Shown: positions 40,399 through 53,159, numbered from the stretch's first letter. The stretch is DNA of 64,000 nt from Lysobacter niastensis (GCF_015453285.1 NZ_JADLZT010000012.1:1-64000), one strand, 5' to 3'. Program-made: numbers and translations. Notes: generated by a model not told the origin, from the sequence alone.

Positions 40399-41649
40399 TC
40401 AAAACTCGCCGCGATACCAGTTCTTCAGCTTGCTCAGGAACGTCCCTGCGCGACCGGTGGAGATCACCGGGCGGCGCGGGTGTTCGATCTGGCTGCCCAT
40501 CAGCAGCAGGCCGACGCCGGTGGCGTGCACCGGGTTGCCCACCACCTCGCCCAGGCCAGTGACGTGCTGCGGGATGCCCACGCGCACCGGCATCTGCAGC
40601 ATTTCCTCCGCCAGCTCGACCACGCCTTCCATCTTTGCGGCGCCGCCGGTCAGGACCATGCCGGCGCGCACGTGCTGTTCGAAGCCGCTGCGGCGCAGCT
40701 CGGCCTGCACCATCTCGAAGATTTCCTCGTAGCGCGCCTGCACTGCCTGCGCCAGCGAAGCGCGCGGCATGCGCCGCGGCGGACGGTCGCCGACGCTGGG
40801 CACCTGGATGCTTTCCTCCGCAGTCGCCATCTGCGCCAGCGCGCACGCGTAGCGGACCTTGATCTGCTCGGCCTCGGGCGTCGGCGTGCGCAACATGTGC
40901 GCGATGTCCTCGGTCACCTTGTCGCCGGCGATCGGCAGGCTCGCGCTGTGCGCGATCGCGCCCTGCACGAACACCGCGATGTCGGTGGTGCCGGCACCGA
41001 TGTCGACCAGCACCACGCCAAGCTCGCGCTCGTCGGAGGTCAGTACCGCCTGGCTGGACGCGAGCACGCTCAGCACCAGATCGTCGACCTGCAGGCCGCA
41101 GCGCTGCACGCACTTGCTGATGTTGGCCGCCGCCGACTGCGCGCAGACCACCAGGTGCGCGTGCACTTCCAGGCGAACGCCGGTCATGCCGACCGGATTG
41201 CGGATGCCTTCCTGCGAGTCGTCGAGGACGTAATCGCGCGGAATCGCATGCAGGATCTTCTGGTCGGCTGGGATCGCCACGGCCTTGGCCGCCTCCAGCA
41301 CGCGGTCGAGATCGCCGTAACTCACCTCGCCGTCGCGAATCGGCGCGATGCCCTGGGAGTTGCGGCACTGCACGTGGTTGCCCGAGATCGATGCGTAGAC
41401 CGAGCGGATCTCGCAGCCGGCCATCAGCTCGGCCTCCTCGATCGCGCGCTGGATCGACTGCACCGTCGACTCGATGTCCACCACCACGCCGCGCTTGAGG
41501 CCGCGCGATTCGTGCGAACCGATGCCGATCACCTCGATCGGATTACCGGGGCGGCCGTTGTCGGGCGTGTACTCGCCGACCAGCGCCACCACCTTCGAGG
41601 TGCCGATGTCGAGCCCGACGATCAGCGATTTGTCACCCTTGCGATTCAT
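40399..41649 (-). CDS. ftsA: Cell division protein FtsA
   Basis: A 416-residue actin-like membrane tether of FtsZ. 'SLIVGLDIGTSKVVALVGE' is the phosphate 1 motif, 'GVVLVDIGAGTTDIAVF' phosphate 2, and 'AGMVLTGGAAKMEGVVELA' the adenosine motif. The C-terminal amphipathic helix 'FLSKLKNWYRGEF' is the membrane-targeting sequence. ATG at 41649 overlaps the ftsQ stop (ATGA). Confidence 0.97.
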   Translation of the reverse strand: MNRKGDKSLIVGLDIGTSKVVALVGEYTPDNGRPGNPIEVIGIGSHESRGLKRGVVVDIESTVQSIQRAIEEAELMAGCEIRSVYASISGNHVQCRNSQGIAPIRDGEVSYGDLDRVLEAAKAVAIPADQKILHAIPRDYVLDDSQEGIRNPVGMTGVRLEVHAHLVVCAQSAAANISKCVQRCGLQVDDLVLSVLASSQAVLTSDERELGVVLVDIGAGTTDIAVFVQGAIAHSASLPIAGDKVTEDIAHMLRTPTPEAEQIKVRYACALAQMATAEESIQVPSVGDRPPRRMPRASLAQAVQARYEEIFEMVQAELRRSGFEQHVRAGMVLTGGAAKMEGVVELAEEMLQMPVRVGIPQHVTGLGEVVGNPVHATGVGLLLMGSQIEHPRRPVISTGRAGTFLSKLKNWYRGEF

Positions 41650-42392
41650 ATGGAGCCGTTGATGTTGTTCGATGCCGTCGCGACCGGCGCCGGCGCCTTG
41701 GGCGCCCACGTCAGTGCGAATCCGTTGGTGTAGCGAAGATCTGCGCGCTTGAGGTCCTGCGACTGCTGCGCGAGCAGTTGCGGCATCAGGCGCACGAAGC
41801 GTCCGATCCGCGCACGGGCTTCGTTGCGGCCGACCACGACCTGTGCGCCGTTGTCGAGGCCGAGCGTCCAGCTCCCGCGCGGATCCAGTTGCACTTCGCG
41901 CACGCCCAGGCCGATCGGGGTGAACATCGCGCGCGACTCGTTGTACAGCGCGACCACGTCGGGCACGCGCGCCTCGGGACCACCAAACTGCGGCAGCCCC
42001 TTCGGCACCACGATCCCCTTGGCCGGAAACAGCCTGCCCTGCTCGGACAGCAGGCGATCCTTGCCCCAGCGCGCGAACGGGCGGTGCTCGACCACCTGCA
42101 CCTGCAGCACGTCCGGCCAACGCTTGCTGACCTCGGCGTGCTCGACCCACGGGAGCTTCGCCACCGCATTGCGGGCAGCTGCCAGGTCGACGGCGAAGAA
42201 CCCGCGCTTTGCGTAGGGCATCAGCGTCTTCTGCAGCAGCGCCGCATCCACGCGTTCAAACTCCCCGGTCACGCGCAGCTTCGTCAGCGGCCACTGGTTC
42301 GCGCCGATCCAGCCGTTGAGCACGGCAACGACCGGCAGCGCGACCAGGGCCAGCGCGAGGATCCATCCGGCGAGGCGAAGCATGGCGTTCAC
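41646..42392 (-). CDS. ftsQ: Cell division protein FtsQ
   Basis: A 248-residue bitopic divisome protein linking FtsB/FtsL. The GTG at 42392 overlaps the ddl stop (GTGA). One membrane segment (about 5-25) is followed by a POTRA domain ('[24 protein letters not shown]', '[31 protein letters not shown]') and a beta domain. The tail after residue 230 (Ala/Pro/Asn) is not conserved. Confidence 0.92.
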   Translation of the reverse strand: MNAMLRLAGWILALALVALPVVAVLNGWIGANQWPLTKLRVTGEFERVDAALLQKTLMPYAKRGFFAVDLAAARNAVAKLPWVEHAEVSKRWPDVLQVQVVEHRPFARWGKDRLLSEQGRLFPAKGIVVPKGLPQFGGPEARVPDVVALYNESRAMFTPIGLGVREVQLDPRGSWTLGLDNGAQVVVGRNEARARIGRFVRLMPQLLAQQSQDLKRADLRYTNGFALTWAPKAPAPVATASNNINGSI

Positions 42393-43387
42393 GCCACCAC
42401 ACCTCCCGTGTTGTCGGTGGTTGCCGGAGCGAGGCTCGACTCGAGCACGCGCCAGCACAGTTCTTCGAACGGGATGCCGACCTGGCGTGCCGCCTTTGGC
42501 ACCAGCGAGTGGCTGGTCATGCCCGGCGCGGTGTTGACCTCCAGCAGGTACAGCTGGCCGCTCGCACGGTCACGCATGAAGTCGACACGGCCCCAGCCGT
42601 TGCAACCCGCCGAGACGAACGCGGCAGCCGCGATGCGGCGGATCTCTTCCTCGTCCGCGCCCTCCAGTCCGGGGCACAGGTACTGCGTGTCGTCGGCGAG
42701 GTACTTGGCGTTGTAGTCGTACCACTCGCCCTTGGGCACGATGCGGATCGACGGCAATGCGACGTGGCCGTCGGCGGTGCCCAGTACCGGCACGGTCAGC
42801 TCCTCGCCCGAGATCAGCTGCTCCATCAGCAGTTCGCCGGGATAGCGCGAAGCATGCTCGACCGCGGCATCGAGATCGGCCTCGGCCAGCACGCGCGAGA
42901 CGCCGACGCTGGAGCCTTCGCTCGACGGCTTGATGAATACCGGCAGGCCCAGCTCGCGCGCGGCGGCGTGCACGTCGGCGCCGGGCGGCAGGCGCACGTA
43001 GCGCGGCGTCGGCAGGCCTTCGCTGAGCCACACCTGCTTGGTGCGGATCTTGTCCATCGTCAGCGCCGAGCCCAGCACGCCGGAGCCGGTGTACGGCACC
43101 TGCAATGCTTCGCACAGCCCCTGCAGCACGCCGTCTTCGCCGCCACCCTTGTTGCCATGGAGGATGTTGAAGACGCGATCGACGCTGCCAGCGCGGATCG
43201 CTTCGACCAGGGCCGGAATGCCATCGACCGCGAACGCGTCGATGCCGCGCGACAGCAGCGCCTCGAGGACATTGCGTCCGGAATCGAGCGACACCTCGCG
43301 CTCGGCGCTGGTACCGCCCATCAGCACGGCGACGCGGCCGAAGACGGCCGGATCGCTCACTCGCGGCGGTGGGAACTGCAGGCTCAC
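42389..43387 (-). CDS. ddl: D-alanine--D-alanine ligase
   Basis: A 332-residue ATP-grasp enzyme making D-Ala-D-Ala for the peptidoglycan stem. GTG at 43387 overlaps the murC stop. '[19 protein letters not shown]' holds the N-terminal active-site Glu/Ser region. '[19 protein letters not shown]' is the ATP-binding loop, and '[30 protein letters not shown]' supplies the metal ligands. It corresponds to DdlB by position between murC and ftsQ. Confidence 0.96.
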   Translation of the reverse strand: MSLQFPPPRVSDPAVFGRVAVLMGGTSAEREVSLDSGRNVLEALLSRGIDAFAVDGIPALVEAIRAGSVDRVFNILHGNKGGGEDGVLQGLCEALQVPYTGSGVLGSALTMDKIRTKQVWLSEGLPTPRYVRLPPGADVHAAARELGLPVFIKPSSEGSSVGVSRVLAEADLDAAVEHASRYPGELLMEQLISGEELTVPVLGTADGHVALPSIRIVPKGEWYDYNAKYLADDTQYLCPGLEGADEEEIRRIAAAAFVSAGCNGWGRVDFMRDRASGQLYLLEVNTAPGMTSHSLVPKAARQVGIPFEELCWRVLESSLAPATTDNTGGVVA

Positions 43388-44841
43388 TTGCGCTCTCCGT
43401 CAGAACTACCGTTGAAGCCGTGCGCGGCGATCTGCTGCGCGGCATGGCCGATATCGCCGGCGCCCATCATCAGCAGCAGGTCGCCGTCGTTGAGGATGTC
43501 GGACAGCACGCCGCCGAGATCGCCGGCGCCGCCGACGACGACCGGATCGATGCGTCCACGCGCGCGGATTGCACGCGCCAGCGACTTCGCGTCGGCACCC
43601 GCGATCGGCGCTTCGCCGGCCGGGTAGACCTCGGTCAGCACCAGCACGTCAACACTCGACAGCACCGCGGCGAACTCGTCGAACAGATCGCGCGTGCGGC
43701 TGTAACGGTGCGGCTGGAACGCCACGACCAGACGCTTGTCCGGCCAGCCACCGCGCGCAGCCGCGAACACCGCCTCCAGTTCCTTCGGGTGGTGACCGTA
43801 GTCGTCGACCAGTTGCACGCGCGCACCCTTGGCGGTGGCCGGCGTGGCGAGCAGGTTGAAGCGGCGGCCGACGCCGGCGAACTGCTTGAGTGCGCGCGCG
43901 ATCGCTTCGGGGCTGATGCCCAATTGCCAGCCGACCGACGCGGCCGCCAGTGCGTTGAGCACGTTGTGATGGCCCGGCAGCGCGAGTTCGACACGCGTGC
44001 GGGTCGCGTCCGGCAGGCACAGCGTGAAACGCATGCAGCCGCCGCTCTGCTCGACGTCCTCGGCGCGCACGTCGGCGGCCTCGTTGAGGCCGTAGGTCAT
44101 GACATGGCGCGGGGTCTTCGCCGCCAGTGCCGCGACTTCCGGATCGTCGATGCACAGCACCGCCAGGCCGTAGAACGGCAGGCGGTGCATGAACTCCTCG
44201 AACGCCTTCTGCACGTTGGCGAAATCGCCACCGTAGTTTTCCAGGTGGTCGGCATCGATGTTGGTGATGATGGCGATCTGCGGGTTCAAGCGCAGGAAGC
44301 TGCCGTCGCTCTCGTCAGCTTCGGCCACCAGCCAGTCGCCCTTGCCCAGGCGCGCGTTGGCGCCCGCGGCGAGCAACTGCCCGCCAATGACGAAGGTCGG
44401 GTCGATGCCGCCCTCGCCCAGCACGCTTGCGGTCAGCGAGGTTGTCGTGGTCTTGCCGTGCGTGCCGGCCACCGCGATGCCGCGCTTGAAGCGCATCAGT
44501 TCGGCCAGCATTTCCGCGCGCGGCACCACCGGGATGCGCTGCGCGTGCGCCTCCATCAGTTCCGGGTTGTCGGCGCGGATCGCGCTCGACACCACCACGC
44601 AGTCGGCGCCGAGCACGTTCGCGGCGGCATGGCCGCGGCGCACGTCGACACCCAGCGATGACAGGCGGCGCGTGACGGCGTTGTCGGCGTTGTCGGAACC
44701 GGACACCTGGTAACCCAGCGTGCACATGACCTCGGCGATGCCACTCATGCCGACGCCGCCGATGCCGACGAAATGCACGCGCGGGAAGGCCTTGGCGAGA
44801 TCGCCGGTGTGCTGCAGGCGGCGGCGCAGGGCGGCGCTCAT
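43384..44841 (-). CDS. murC: UDP-N-acetylmuramate--L-alanine ligase
   Basis: A 485-residue Mur ligase adding L-Ala to UDP-MurNAc. The N-terminal Rossmann motif is '[16 protein letters not shown]' (23-38). The P-loop is GTHGKTTT (126-133). '[10 protein letters not shown]' and '[15 protein letters not shown]' are family motifs. ATG at 44841 overlaps the murG stop. Confidence 0.97.
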   Translation of the reverse strand: MSAALRRRLQHTGDLAKAFPRVHFVGIGGVGMSGIAEVMCTLGYQVSGSDNADNAVTRRLSSLGVDVRRGHAAANVLGADCVVVSSAIRADNPELMEAHAQRIPVVPRAEMLAELMRFKRGIAVAGTHGKTTTTSLTASVLGEGGIDPTFVIGGQLLAAGANARLGKGDWLVAEADESDGSFLRLNPQIAIITNIDADHLENYGGDFANVQKAFEEFMHRLPFYGLAVLCIDDPEVAALAAKTPRHVMTYGLNEAADVRAEDVEQSGGCMRFTLCLPDATRTRVELALPGHHNVLNALAAASVGWQLGISPEAIARALKQFAGVGRRFNLLATPATAKGARVQLVDDYGHHPKELEAVFAAARGGWPDKRLVVAFQPHRYSRTRDLFDEFAAVLSSVDVLVLTEVYPAGEAPIAGADAKSLARAIRARGRIDPVVVGGAGDLGGVLSDILNDGDLLLMMGAGDIGHAAQQIAAHGFNGSSDGERK

Positions 44842-45953
44842 GCCGACTCCTTCATCGAAGTGGACTCCAGGACTATCGCGGCGACTCGGTCGGCCGCATC
44901 GGGTTTGGCGAGCGCGCGCGCGGCCTGCGCCAGCGGCAGCAGGAGCTCGCGCTCGCCGAGGATTTCGAGGGTGGCGCTGATGCGTTCGGCCAGGGTCTCG
45001 CCCTGCGGCAACAAGTGCGCGGCGCCACGGTCGACCAGGTACTGTGCATTCTTGGTCTGGTGGTCGTCCACGGCCTGCGGGAACGGCACCAGCACGCTGC
45101 CGACACCGGCCGCGCACAGTTCCGCCAGCGTCAGCGCGCCGGAACGGCAGATCACGATGTCGGCCCAGCCATAGGCGGCCGCCATGTCGGCGATGAACGG
45201 CTCGACGGACGCGTCGATACCGGCATCGGCATAGGCCTTGACCGCGTCCTCGCGCATCTTCTCGCCGCACTGGTGGCGTACGTCGAATTGCAGCGTTCCG
45301 TGCAGCGCCTTCAGCGCCTTCGGCACGGCCGCATTCAACGCGCGCGCCCCCTGGCTGCCACCGAGCACCAGCAGCCGCAACGGACCTTCACGGCCGGCGA
45401 AGCGCTGCTCCGGCGGCGGCAGCGCGGCGATCTCGTTGCGCACCGGGTTGCCGACGACTTCCTCGCGGGCGCCCGGGAACGTATCCGGGAAGCCGGTCAG
45501 CACGTGACGCGCCAGCCTCGCCAGCACGCGGTTGGTGAGCCCCGGCGCACGGTTCTGCTCGTGCACGATCAACGGAATGCCGGCGAGCTTCGCCGCAAGA
45601 CCACCGGGACCTGCGGCGAATCCACCGAAACTGATCACCGCGCGCGGCTGGCGCTCGCGCAGCGTCTGCCGCGCCGCGCGCACCGAGCCGATGAGCTTGA
45701 ACGGCCCTGCGATCAAAGTGCGCAGGCCCTTGCCGCGCATGCCGCTCACGGCAATGGTGTCGATGGCGATGCCATGTTGCGGCACCAGGCGCGTTTCCAT
45801 GCCGCCGTCGGCGCCCAGCCACAGCACCGGTTCGCCGCGTGCCTGCAATGCATGCGCGACCGCCAGGCCCGGGAAGATGTGCCCGCCGGTGCCACCGGCG
45901 AGGATCATCACCGGGTGCAGGTCGGAGTCGGTGGCGGCCAGATCAACCTTCAC
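44838..45953 (-). CDS. murG: Lipid II synthase MurG
   Basis: A 371-residue GT-B enzyme adding GlcNAc to lipid I at the inner face of the membrane. [11 protein letters not shown] is at 20-30, then '[18 protein letters not shown]', '[12 protein letters not shown]', '[11 protein letters not shown]' and the UDP-GlcNAc site '[16 protein letters not shown]'. The GTG at 45953 overlaps the ftsW stop. The first dozen residues ([14 protein letters not shown]) are extra to the family. Confidence 0.96.
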   Translation of the reverse strand: MKVDLAATDSDLHPVMILAGGTGGHIFPGLAVAHALQARGEPVLWLGADGGMETRLVPQHGIAIDTIAVSGMRGKGLRTLIAGPFKLIGSVRAARQTLRERQPRAVISFGGFAAGPGGLAAKLAGIPLIVHEQNRAPGLTNRVLARLARHVLTGFPDTFPGAREEVVGNPVRNEIAALPPPEQRFAGREGPLRLLVLGGSQGARALNAAVPKALKALHGTLQFDVRHQCGEKMREDAVKAYADAGIDASVEPFIADMAAAYGWADIVICRSGALTLAELCAAGVGSVLVPFPQAVDDHQTKNAQYLVDRGAAHLLPQGETLAERISATLEILGERELLLPLAQAARALAKPDAADRVAAIVLESTSMKESA

Positions 45954-47281
45954 GCCGTCCTCCCGAGAATCGGTTCGATGCGCTGGCGCAGGCGGCTGGT
46001 GCCGCGCGCCGCGTCGGACGTGCGTGCGGCGGCCGGCACGGCGGCGGCCGGCAGCGGATTGGTCGTCGCCGGCACGCCGACCGACGGCTGCTGCGCTTCG
46101 CCACGCAGGCGTGCGACCTGGCGTTGGGCGCGGTCGAGTTCGTAGGTCACGCGCAGCAGCAGTCCGACCGCGGCGCAGGTCATCATCACGCTGGAACCGC
46201 CGGAGGAAATCAGCGGCAGCGTCAGGCCCTTGGTCGGCAGCAGCCCGAGGTTCACGCCGATCGAGACGAAGCTCTGCATGCCGATCCACAGGGCGATGCC
46301 GAAGGCGCAGTAGCCGGCGAAATGGCGCCGCATCTCCACGCACTTCAGCCCCAGCCACAGCGCGCGACCCACCAGGCCGGCATACAGCGCAATCACCAGG
46401 CAGATGCCGATGAACCCGAGTTCCTCGCCGATCACCGCGAGAATGAAGTCGGTGTGCGCTTCCGGCAGGTAGGAGAGCTTCTGCACCGATGCGCCCAGAC
46501 CGACGCCGGTCCATTCACCGCGGCCGATCGCCATCAGCGCGTTCGCAAGCTGGTAGCCGTCGCCGAACGGGTCCTTGAACGGGTCGGTGAAAGAAGTGAT
46601 GCGGCGCATGCGGTACGGCTCGGCGATCGCGATCGCCGCCAGCACCGGCAGTCCGACCAGCACCGGGCCGAACATGCGCGGCATGTTGACGCCACCCAGC
46701 ACCAGCATGCCCGCGGTGATCGCCAGCACCAGCGACGAGGAACCGAAGTCCGGCTGCATCAGCAGCAGCGCCACCAGCGCGATGGCGACGCCGAGCGGCT
46801 TCAGCATCGCCGACCAGGTCGCGGTCACTTCCTCGCTGTAACGCTTGAGGTAGCTGGCCATCCAGACGATGTAGATCAGCTTGACCGCCTCGACCGCCTG
46901 GAAGCTGGAGATACCCAGGTTCAACCAGCGCTTGGCGCCGTTGACGCTCTTGCCGATGCCGGGCACGAACACCAGCAGCAGCAGCACGAAGCAGGCCAGC
47001 AGCATCCACTGGCTGTGCTGCTCGATGGTCTTGAGTTCGGTGCGCATCAGCCACACCGCCAGCGCGACGCCGCCGGCCAGGAACACAGCGTGCTTGGTCA
47101 GGAAGTAGAACGGACCGACCTCGAGGTTGTCGGCAATGCCGATCGACGCCGAGCCCACCATCACCATGCCCAGGCTCGCCAGCGTGCAGGCGATGCCGAG
47201 CAGCCACGGATCGAAGCGGCCGCCGATGGCATCGAGCCGTGTCGCCTGGCTCGCGGACTTGGTGATGGAGGCGTCGTTCAT
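45950..47281 (-). CDS. ftsW: Septal peptidoglycan glycosyltransferase FtsW
   Basis: A 443-residue SEDS-family protein with ten membrane segments. '[23 protein letters not shown]' contains the SEDS signature. '[11 protein letters not shown]' has the catalytic Asp, and '[22 protein letters not shown]' the C-terminal motif. The cytoplasmic tail (about 385-443) is Ala/Pro/Arg-rich. Its ATG shares one base with the mraY stop (TGATG), leaving no room for murD, which sits between these genes in E. coli. Confidence 0.96.
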   Translation of the reverse strand: MNDASITKSASQATRLDAIGGRFDPWLLGIACTLASLGMVMVGSASIGIADNLEVGPFYFLTKHAVFLAGGVALAVWLMRTELKTIEQHSQWMLLACFVLLLLVFVPGIGKSVNGAKRWLNLGISSFQAVEAVKLIYIVWMASYLKRYSEEVTATWSAMLKPLGVAIALVALLLMQPDFGSSSLVLAITAGMLVLGGVNMPRMFGPVLVGLPVLAAIAIAEPYRMRRITSFTDPFKDPFGDGYQLANALMAIGRGEWTGVGLGASVQKLSYLPEAHTDFILAVIGEELGFIGICLVIALYAGLVGRALWLGLKCVEMRRHFAGYCAFGIALWIGMQSFVSIGVNLGLLPTKGLTLPLISSGGSSVMMTCAAVGLLLRVTYELDRAQRQVARLRGEAQQPSVGVPATTNPLPAAAVPAAARTSDAARGTSRLRQRIEPILGRTA

Positions 47282-48366
47282 CAGCGCACCTTCAGGGTTG
47301 CGAGACCCACGAGGACGAGCACGACCGAGATGATCCAGAAGCGCACGATCACGCGCGGCTCGGGCCAGCCCTTCAATTCGAAGTGATGGTGGATCGGCGC
47401 CATGCGGAAGACGCGCTTGCCGGTGAGCTTGAACGAGGCGACCTGGATCATCACCGACAGGGTTTCGACCACGAATAGGCCGCCCATCACCACGAGCACC
47501 AGTTCCTGGCGCACGATCACGGCGATGGTGCCGAGCACCGCGCCGAGCGCGAGTGCGCCGATGTCGCCCATGAACACCATCGCCGGATAGGTGTTGAACC
47601 AGAGGAAGCCGAGTCCCGCACCGGCAATCGCCGCGCAGATGACCACCAGCTCACCGGCGCCCGGCACCTGCGGGATCTGCAGGTAGTTGGAGAACACCGC
47701 ATTGCCCGAGGCGTAGGCGAAGATGCCCAGCGCGCAGGCAACCAGTACCGTCGGCATGATCGCCAGGCCATCCAGTCCGTCAGTCAGGTTGACCGCGTTG
47801 GAGAAACCGACGATCCAGAAGTAGGCGATCGCGATGAAACCGATGCCGGCCAGCGGCAGCGCGATCGACTTGAAGAACGGCACGTAGAAGGTCGTCGCGG
47901 CCGGCACGTCGGCGTAGACGTACAGGTAGATGGCGGCGGCGAGGCCGAACACCGACTGCGCCAGGTACTTCCAGCGCGACTTCAGGCCGTTGGGGTCACG
48001 CTTGACGATCTTGATCCAGTCGTCGTACCAGCCGATCGCACCGAACGCCAGCATCACCAGCAGCACGACCCAGACGTACTTGTTGCGCAGGTCGCCCCAC
48101 AGCAGCACGGAGGCCATCACCGTCAGCAGGATCAGCGCGCCGCCCATGGTCGGCGTACCAGCCTTGGAGAAGTGCGACTGCGGGCCTTCCTTGCGGATCG
48201 GCTGGCCACCCTTGAGCTGGCCGAGCCTGCGGATCACCGCAGGCCCCCACCACAGCGACAGCGCCAGCGCGGTCAGTGCGCTGAGGATGCCGCGGAAAGT
48301 CAGGTAGCCGAACAGGCCGAACAGACTTTGCAGTTGTTCGAGCCAGCGCGCGAGTTCAAGCAGCAT
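47281..48366 (-). CDS. mraY: Phospho-MurNAc-pentapeptide translocase MraY
   Basis: A 361-residue polytopic enzyme making lipid I from undecaprenyl phosphate. '[23 protein letters not shown]' is the family signature. The DD pair lies in '[11 protein letters not shown]', '[10 protein letters not shown]' holds a catalytic Asp, and '[18 protein letters not shown]' is the C-terminal HHH motif. It overlaps the murF stop by 11 bases. Confidence 0.97.
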   Translation of the reverse strand: MLLELARWLEQLQSLFGLFGYLTFRGILSALTALALSLWWGPAVIRRLGQLKGGQPIRKEGPQSHFSKAGTPTMGGALILLTVMASVLLWGDLRNKYVWVVLLVMLAFGAIGWYDDWIKIVKRDPNGLKSRWKYLAQSVFGLAAAIYLYVYADVPAATTFYVPFFKSIALPLAGIGFIAIAYFWIVGFSNAVNLTDGLDGLAIMPTVLVACALGIFAYASGNAVFSNYLQIPQVPGAGELVVICAAIAGAGLGFLWFNTYPAMVFMGDIGALALGAVLGTIAVIVRQELVLVVMGGLFVVETLSVMIQVASFKLTGKRVFRMAPIHHHFELKGWPEPRVIVRFWIISVVLVLVGLATLKVR

Positions 48367-49762
48367 GGGTTCCCCCTTGTTCCGCGCCTAGAGTTTCGTC
48401 CGACATCAGCGCCTTCACGATCTTGTCCATCGCGCTGCCGCGCGATCCCTTAACCAGGACGCGCAGCTGCGCGCCCGCTTCCACGATCCCGTCGCGCAAC
48501 GTCGCGGCGAGCGCTTCGTGCGATTCGAAATGTCCCGCACCCTCGCCGAACGCCTGCGCGGTGTGCGCGCTCAGCGGCCCCAGCGCGAACACCCGGTCAA
48601 TGCCGGCAGCCTTGGCGCGACGGCCGACTTCGGCGTGCATCGCCGCGGCGTCGTCGCCGAGCTCGCGCATGTCGCCCAGCACCATCCAGGCGCGGTCGCT
48701 GGCGGCGCGGCAGGCGTCGGCCAGCGTGTCGATGGCGGCTGCAAGCGAACCCGGGTTTGCGTTGTAGCTGTCGTCGATCAGGCGCGCGCCAGTGCGCAGC
48801 ACGTGGGTGACCAGTCGACCTGCAACCGGGCGGGCCGCGGCCAGTCCTTCCACGATCGTGGCCAACGGCACGCCGGCACCGAGCGCGATCGACGCGGCGG
48901 CCAGGGCATTGCGCACGTTGTGACGGCCCGGCATCTCCACTTCCACCTGGGCTTCACCGATCGGCGTCACCATCATGAAGCGCGAGCCCGTGTCGCCGGG
49001 CACGATGTCGCGCGCGGTGACGTCGGCGCTGTGGTCCAGGCCGAAATGGATCAAGCGGCGGCCGTGTGCGCGCTCGGCGAAATACGGTGCGAACGCATCG
49101 TCGGCATTGATCACCGCCACTCCGCCCGACGACAGATCGTCGTACACCGCCGCCTTGGTGTCAGCGATGGCGAGCAGGCTGCCCATGCGCTCGATATGCG
49201 CGGGCGCGACGTTGTTGACGAGGCCGATATCGGGACGCGCGATCGCGGTCAGGTAGGCGATGTCGCCTGGTTTGCCGGTGCCCATCTCGTAGATGGCGAA
49301 CTGCGTGTCATCGGGCGCTTCCAGCACCGCCAGCGGCATGCCGATTTCATTGTTGCGGTTGCCCGGCGTCGCGTAGGTACGGCCGGCGCGCTCGAGGATC
49401 GCCTGGGTCAGCGCCTTGACGCTGGTCTTGCCGTTGCTGCCTGTGATCGCCACGACTTTGCTGGTGCGCTCGCGCTGCATCGCCGTGGCGAAGTCGGCGA
49501 GCGCACGCTCGGTATCGGCGACGATGACCTGCGGAACCGGCGTGTCGACCTGGCGCGATACCAGCGCCGCGACGGCCCCGGCCGCGGCCGCGACGTCAAC
49601 GTGGTCATGGCCATCGAAGCGCTCGCCCTTGAGCGCGACGAACAGCGGCGCACCCTTGGGCAGTGCGCGCGTGTCGGTCGCGACGACGTCGATGACGCGG
49701 TCCTCGCCGTGCAGGCGGCCCGAAGTCATGCGCGCGATCTCGCTCAGGCGCAGCGGCTTCAT
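48356..49762 (-). CDS. murF: UDP-MurNAc-tripeptide--D-Ala-D-Ala ligase
   Basis: A 468-residue Mur ligase that completes the pentapeptide. P-loop TGSNGKTS at 107-114; '[13 protein letters not shown]' and '[19 protein letters not shown]' are MurF motifs. ATG at 49762 overlaps the murE stop (ATGA). Confidence 0.96.
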   Translation of the reverse strand: MKPLRLSEIARMTSGRLHGEDRVIDVVATDTRALPKGAPLFVALKGERFDGHDHVDVAAAAGAVAALVSRQVDTPVPQVIVADTERALADFATAMQRERTSKVVAITGSNGKTSVKALTQAILERAGRTYATPGNRNNEIGMPLAVLEAPDDTQFAIYEMGTGKPGDIAYLTAIARPDIGLVNNVAPAHIERMGSLLAIADTKAAVYDDLSSGGVAVINADDAFAPYFAERAHGRRLIHFGLDHSADVTARDIVPGDTGSRFMMVTPIGEAQVEVEMPGRHNVRNALAAASIALGAGVPLATIVEGLAAARPVAGRLVTHVLRTGARLIDDSYNANPGSLAAAIDTLADACRAASDRAWMVLGDMRELGDDAAAMHAEVGRRAKAAGIDRVFALGPLSAHTAQAFGEGAGHFESHEALAATLRDGIVEAGAQLRVLVKGSRGSAMDKIVKALMSDETLGAEQGGTHAA

Positions 49763-51231
49763 GCCCGCCCTCCCAGGGCCGCGCGTGCGACCTCGGTGTC
49801 GTCGAACGGATGCAGCACGCCGTGGACGTCCTGGTAGGTTTCGTGACCCTTGCCGGCGATCAGCACGATGTCGTCAGGACCGGCCTCCGCAATCGCGCGG
49901 GCGATGGCGGCGGCGCGGTCGCGCTCGACCACGGCGCGCTCCGGATGGGCGAAGCCGGCGACGATGTCGGCAACGATGCCGTCACCGTCCTCGCCACGCG
50001 GGTTGTCGTCGGTCACGTAGACACGCTCGGCGTTGGCCTCGGCGATCGCGGCCATGACCGGGCGCTTGCCGCGGTCGCGTTCGCCACCGCAGCCGAACAC
50101 GCAGATCAGGCGGCCGCGCAGGTGTCCGCGCAGCGACTCCAGTGCCTGTTGCAGCGGGTCGGGCTTGTGCGAATAGTCGATGACGACCAGCGGCAGGCGG
50201 CCATCGCCGCCGAGGCGGTTCATGCGACCCGGGATCGGGCTCAGTTGCGGCAGTGTCTGTGCGATCACCTGGGCGGATTCGCCCAGCGCATGCAGCACGC
50301 CCGCGACCGTCAGCAGGTTGTCGACATTGAAGCGGCCCAGCAGCGGTGAGCGAATCTTATGGCGCTCGTCGCCGACGATCAGGTCGAACACGATGCCGGA
50401 CACGTCCAGCGAAACCGCCTCGGCCCGCACCTGTCCCCGCAGGTCGCCGCGCGCGCTCACGCCGATGCCGCGCACCGTCTGTGGCAGCTGCGCCAGCAGC
50501 GCCGCGCCGAAGGCGTCGTCGATATTGATCACCGCGGCATCGAGACCCGGGCGAACGAACAGCTTCGCCTTGGCCGCGCCATAGGTGTCCATGTCGCCGT
50601 GGTAGTCGAGATGGTCGCGGGTGAGGTTGGTGAACACGCCGACGTCGTAATGCACGGCGTCCACGCGACCCTGGTCGAGCGCGTGCGAACTCACTTCCAT
50701 CGCCACTGCGGTGGCGCCGGCGTCGCGCATCTGCGCCAGCAGTTCATGCATCGGCAATACCAGCGGCGTGGTGAAGCCGGTGGGCTCTATTGCACCGTAC
50801 AGACCGGCACCGAGGGTGCCGATGGTGCCGGTGCGGCGGCCGCGCGCTTCCAGCGCCTGCGCCAGCAACTGCACGGTCGACGTCTTGCCGCTGGTACCGG
50901 TCACGCCGACCATCGTCATCGCCTTCGACGGATGGCCATGGAAGCGGTCGGCCATCTCGCCCAGGCGCGCGCGCAGATTCGGTACGGCGATGGCATCAGC
51001 CGGCGTCGGCAGTCCGGCGGGGGCCGGCGGCTCGAACAGGATCGCGCTCGCGCCCGCGGCACGCGCCTGCTCGACGAAGCCCAGGCCGTGCGCGCCGAAT
51101 CCTGCGATCGCGACGAACGCATCGCCCAGGCGCACGACGCGGCTGTCCATCACCAGACCGGTGATCGCCAGGTCCGAAGAAATGCCCGGCACGTCAGGCA
51201 GCAGTTCGGACAGCAGCATCGCGCGGCTCAT
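49759..51231 (-). CDS. murE: UDP-MurNAc-dipeptide--meso-diaminopimelate ligase
   Basis: A 490-residue Mur ligase. P-loop TGTSGKTST at 111-119. '[32 protein letters not shown]' is the central motif. The DNPR sequence in '[12 protein letters not shown]' is the signature for meso-diaminopimelate rather than lysine. ATG at 51231 overlaps the ftsI stop. Confidence 0.96.
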   Translation of the reverse strand: MSRAMLLSELLPDVPGISSDLAITGLVMDSRVVRLGDAFVAIAGFGAHGLGFVEQARAAGASAILFEPPAPAGLPTPADAIAVPNLRARLGEMADRFHGHPSKAMTMVGVTGTSGKTSTVQLLAQALEARGRRTGTIGTLGAGLYGAIEPTGFTTPLVLPMHELLAQMRDAGATAVAMEVSSHALDQGRVDAVHYDVGVFTNLTRDHLDYHGDMDTYGAAKAKLFVRPGLDAAVINIDDAFGAALLAQLPQTVRGIGVSARGDLRGQVRAEAVSLDVSGIVFDLIVGDERHKIRSPLLGRFNVDNLLTVAGVLHALGESAQVIAQTLPQLSPIPGRMNRLGGDGRLPLVVIDYSHKPDPLQQALESLRGHLRGRLICVFGCGGERDRGKRPVMAAIAEANAERVYVTDDNPRGEDGDGIVADIVAGFAHPERAVVERDRAAAIARAIAEAGPDDIVLIAGKGHETYQDVHGVLHPFDDTEVARAALGGRA

Positions 51232-53159
51232 TGCAGGCCTCCCTGCGCGGGGGCCGTCAGCGTTCCTGCAGGCAGTGCGGTGACATTGGCGGCGACGGCA
51301 GGCAGCACCGGGCCGGTCGGCTTGCCGCCGTTGGCCTTGCTGCGCTTGGCCTCGGCCGCGGCCTGCACTGCCAGCCACGTGTCGATGTCGTCCGGCGCAA
51401 CGTCCATCAGGCGCAACGCGCCGTCCATGACGTTCTTGAACACCGGGCCGGAGACGAGGCCGCCGAAGTAGCCCTTCTCCGGATCGGGATCGTTGACGAC
51501 GACCACCATCGAGAAGCGCGGGTTCTGCACCGGCACCACGCCGGCGAAGAACGACACGTAGCGGCGCGAGTAGCCGCCGCTCTCGTTGAACTTGCGCGCC
51601 GTGCCGGTCTTGCCGGCGACGTGGTAGCCGAGGATCGCAGCCTGCGTGGCGGTGCCGCCGGGCTCGGTCACCGTCTGCATCATGCGCATGATCTCGTGCG
51701 CGATCGCCGGGGCGAGCACCTGCTTGGGCTCGTGGCGCTCGCCCTTCACGAACGTCGGCGTGATCAGCTTGCCGCCGTTGCCGAGCGCGGCATAGGCCTG
51801 CGCGATCTGCAGCGGCGTCGCCGACAGGCCGTAGCCGTAAGACATGGTCTGCTTGGTGGTGCCGCTCCAGCGGCTGGGCGGCATCAGCACGCCCGAGGAC
51901 TCGCCGGGGAATCCGCTGTGCGTGCTGCGGCCATAGCCGAAGCGGCGCAGGAAATCGTAATACCCCTGGCTCGGCAGCTTGGCGACGATCTTGGCCACGC
52001 CGACGTTGGAGCTCTTGGTGATCACGCCGGTGGTGTCGAGCACACCATAGTTATGGTGGTCGGTGGTGCGGTAGCGGCCGTTCGGGATCCAGCCCGGGTT
52101 GGTGTCGAAGATCGTGCGCGTCGTGATCGTGCCCGCCTCGAGCGCAGCGGCCACGGTCAGCGGCTTCATCGTCGAACCCGGCTCGATCACGTCGGTGACG
52201 GCGCGATTGCGATGCGTCTCGGGATTGCCGAGCCCGACCGCATTGGGGTTGTAGGCCGGCAGGTTGGCCATCGCCAGCACTTCGCCGGTGGCGACGTCGA
52301 GCACGACCGCCGAACCGCTGCTGGCACCGGTGGTGAGCAGCTGCGAACGCAGCTCGCGGAACGCGAGGTACTGGATGCGACGGTCGATCGTCAGCGTCAG
52401 GTCCTGGCCCGGCTCGGCCGCGCGCACCAGGTCGATGCTCTCGACGATGCGGCCCTGGCGGTCGCGGATCACGCGCTTGGCGCCAGCCTTGCCGCGCAGC
52501 CAGTCGTCGAACGCGAGCTCCAGACCTTCCTGGCCGCGGTCGTCGATGTTGGTGAACCCGAGGATGTGCGCCATCGCTTCACCCTGCGGGTAGAAGCGGC
52601 GGAACTCGCGCTGCGAGAACACGCCCGGGATGTTGTGGGCGAGGATCCTGCGGGCCTGGTCCGGATTGATGCGGCGCTTGAGGTACAGGAACTCCTTGTC
52701 CGCGCGCTGGCTCAGCTTGCGCGTCAGGTAGTCCGGCGGCACGCCCAGCGCGCGCGCCAGCTCTGGGATGCGCGCCGGATTCTTCAGCAGTTCCTGCGGG
52801 TTGCCCCAGATCGATTCGACCGGCGTGGACACGGCAAGCGGTTCGCCGTTGCGGTCGGTGATCATGCCGCGCGAGGTCGGGATCGGGATCTCGCGGACGA
52901 AGCGCGCATCGCCCTGCTGTCGGTAGAAATCGTCGTTGACCACCTGCAGCGTGAAGGCACGGCCGACCAGCGCGAGCGAGCACAGGCCTAGCGTGCCGCC
53001 GACCAGCAGCAGGCGGTTGCGCAGATTGAACGAGGCGCGGTTGCGCGAGCGCGGCGCGTCATTGCCGCCGCCACGCAGTTGTGCCAGCAACGCCTTCAGC
53101 GACGGGCGGCCGCCGTTGTCCTTGTTGGCGTTGCGCGGGCGCGTGGTGCGGTCGCTCAT
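51228..53159 (-). CDS. ftsI: Septal transpeptidase FtsI (PBP3)
   Basis: A 643-residue class B penicillin-binding protein. A basic cytoplasmic N-terminus precedes one membrane segment (about 48-68). The pedestal domain runs to about 280. The catalytic serine is S329 in GSTMKP, the SxN motif is SSN (383-385), and KTG is at 517-519 ([10 protein letters not shown]). The tail after about 600 is Ala-rich. It is longer than E. coli FtsI (588), mainly at both ends. Confidence 0.96.
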   Translation of the reverse strand: MSDRTTRPRNANKDNGGRPSLKALLAQLRGGGNDAPRSRNRASFNLRNRLLLVGGTLGLCSLALVGRAFTLQVVNDDFYRQQGDARFVREIPIPTSRGMITDRNGEPLAVSTPVESIWGNPQELLKNPARIPELARALGVPPDYLTRKLSQRADKEFLYLKRRINPDQARRILAHNIPGVFSQREFRRFYPQGEAMAHILGFTNIDDRGQEGLELAFDDWLRGKAGAKRVIRDRQGRIVESIDLVRAAEPGQDLTLTIDRRIQYLAFRELRSQLLTTGASSGSAVVLDVATGEVLAMANLPAYNPNAVGLGNPETHRNRAVTDVIEPGSTMKPLTVAAALEAGTITTRTIFDTNPGWIPNGRYRTTDHHNYGVLDTTGVITKSSNVGVAKIVAKLPSQGYYDFLRRFGYGRSTHSGFPGESSGVLMPPSRWSGTTKQTMSYGYGLSATPLQIAQAYAALGNGGKLITPTFVKGERHEPKQVLAPAIAHEIMRMMQTVTEPGGTATQAAILGYHVAGKTGTARKFNESGGYSRRYVSFFAGVVPVQNPRFSMVVVVNDPDPEKGYFGGLVSGPVFKNVMDGALRLMDVAPDDIDTWLAVQAAAEAKRSKANGGKPTGPVLPAVAANVTALPAGTLTAPAQGGLQ

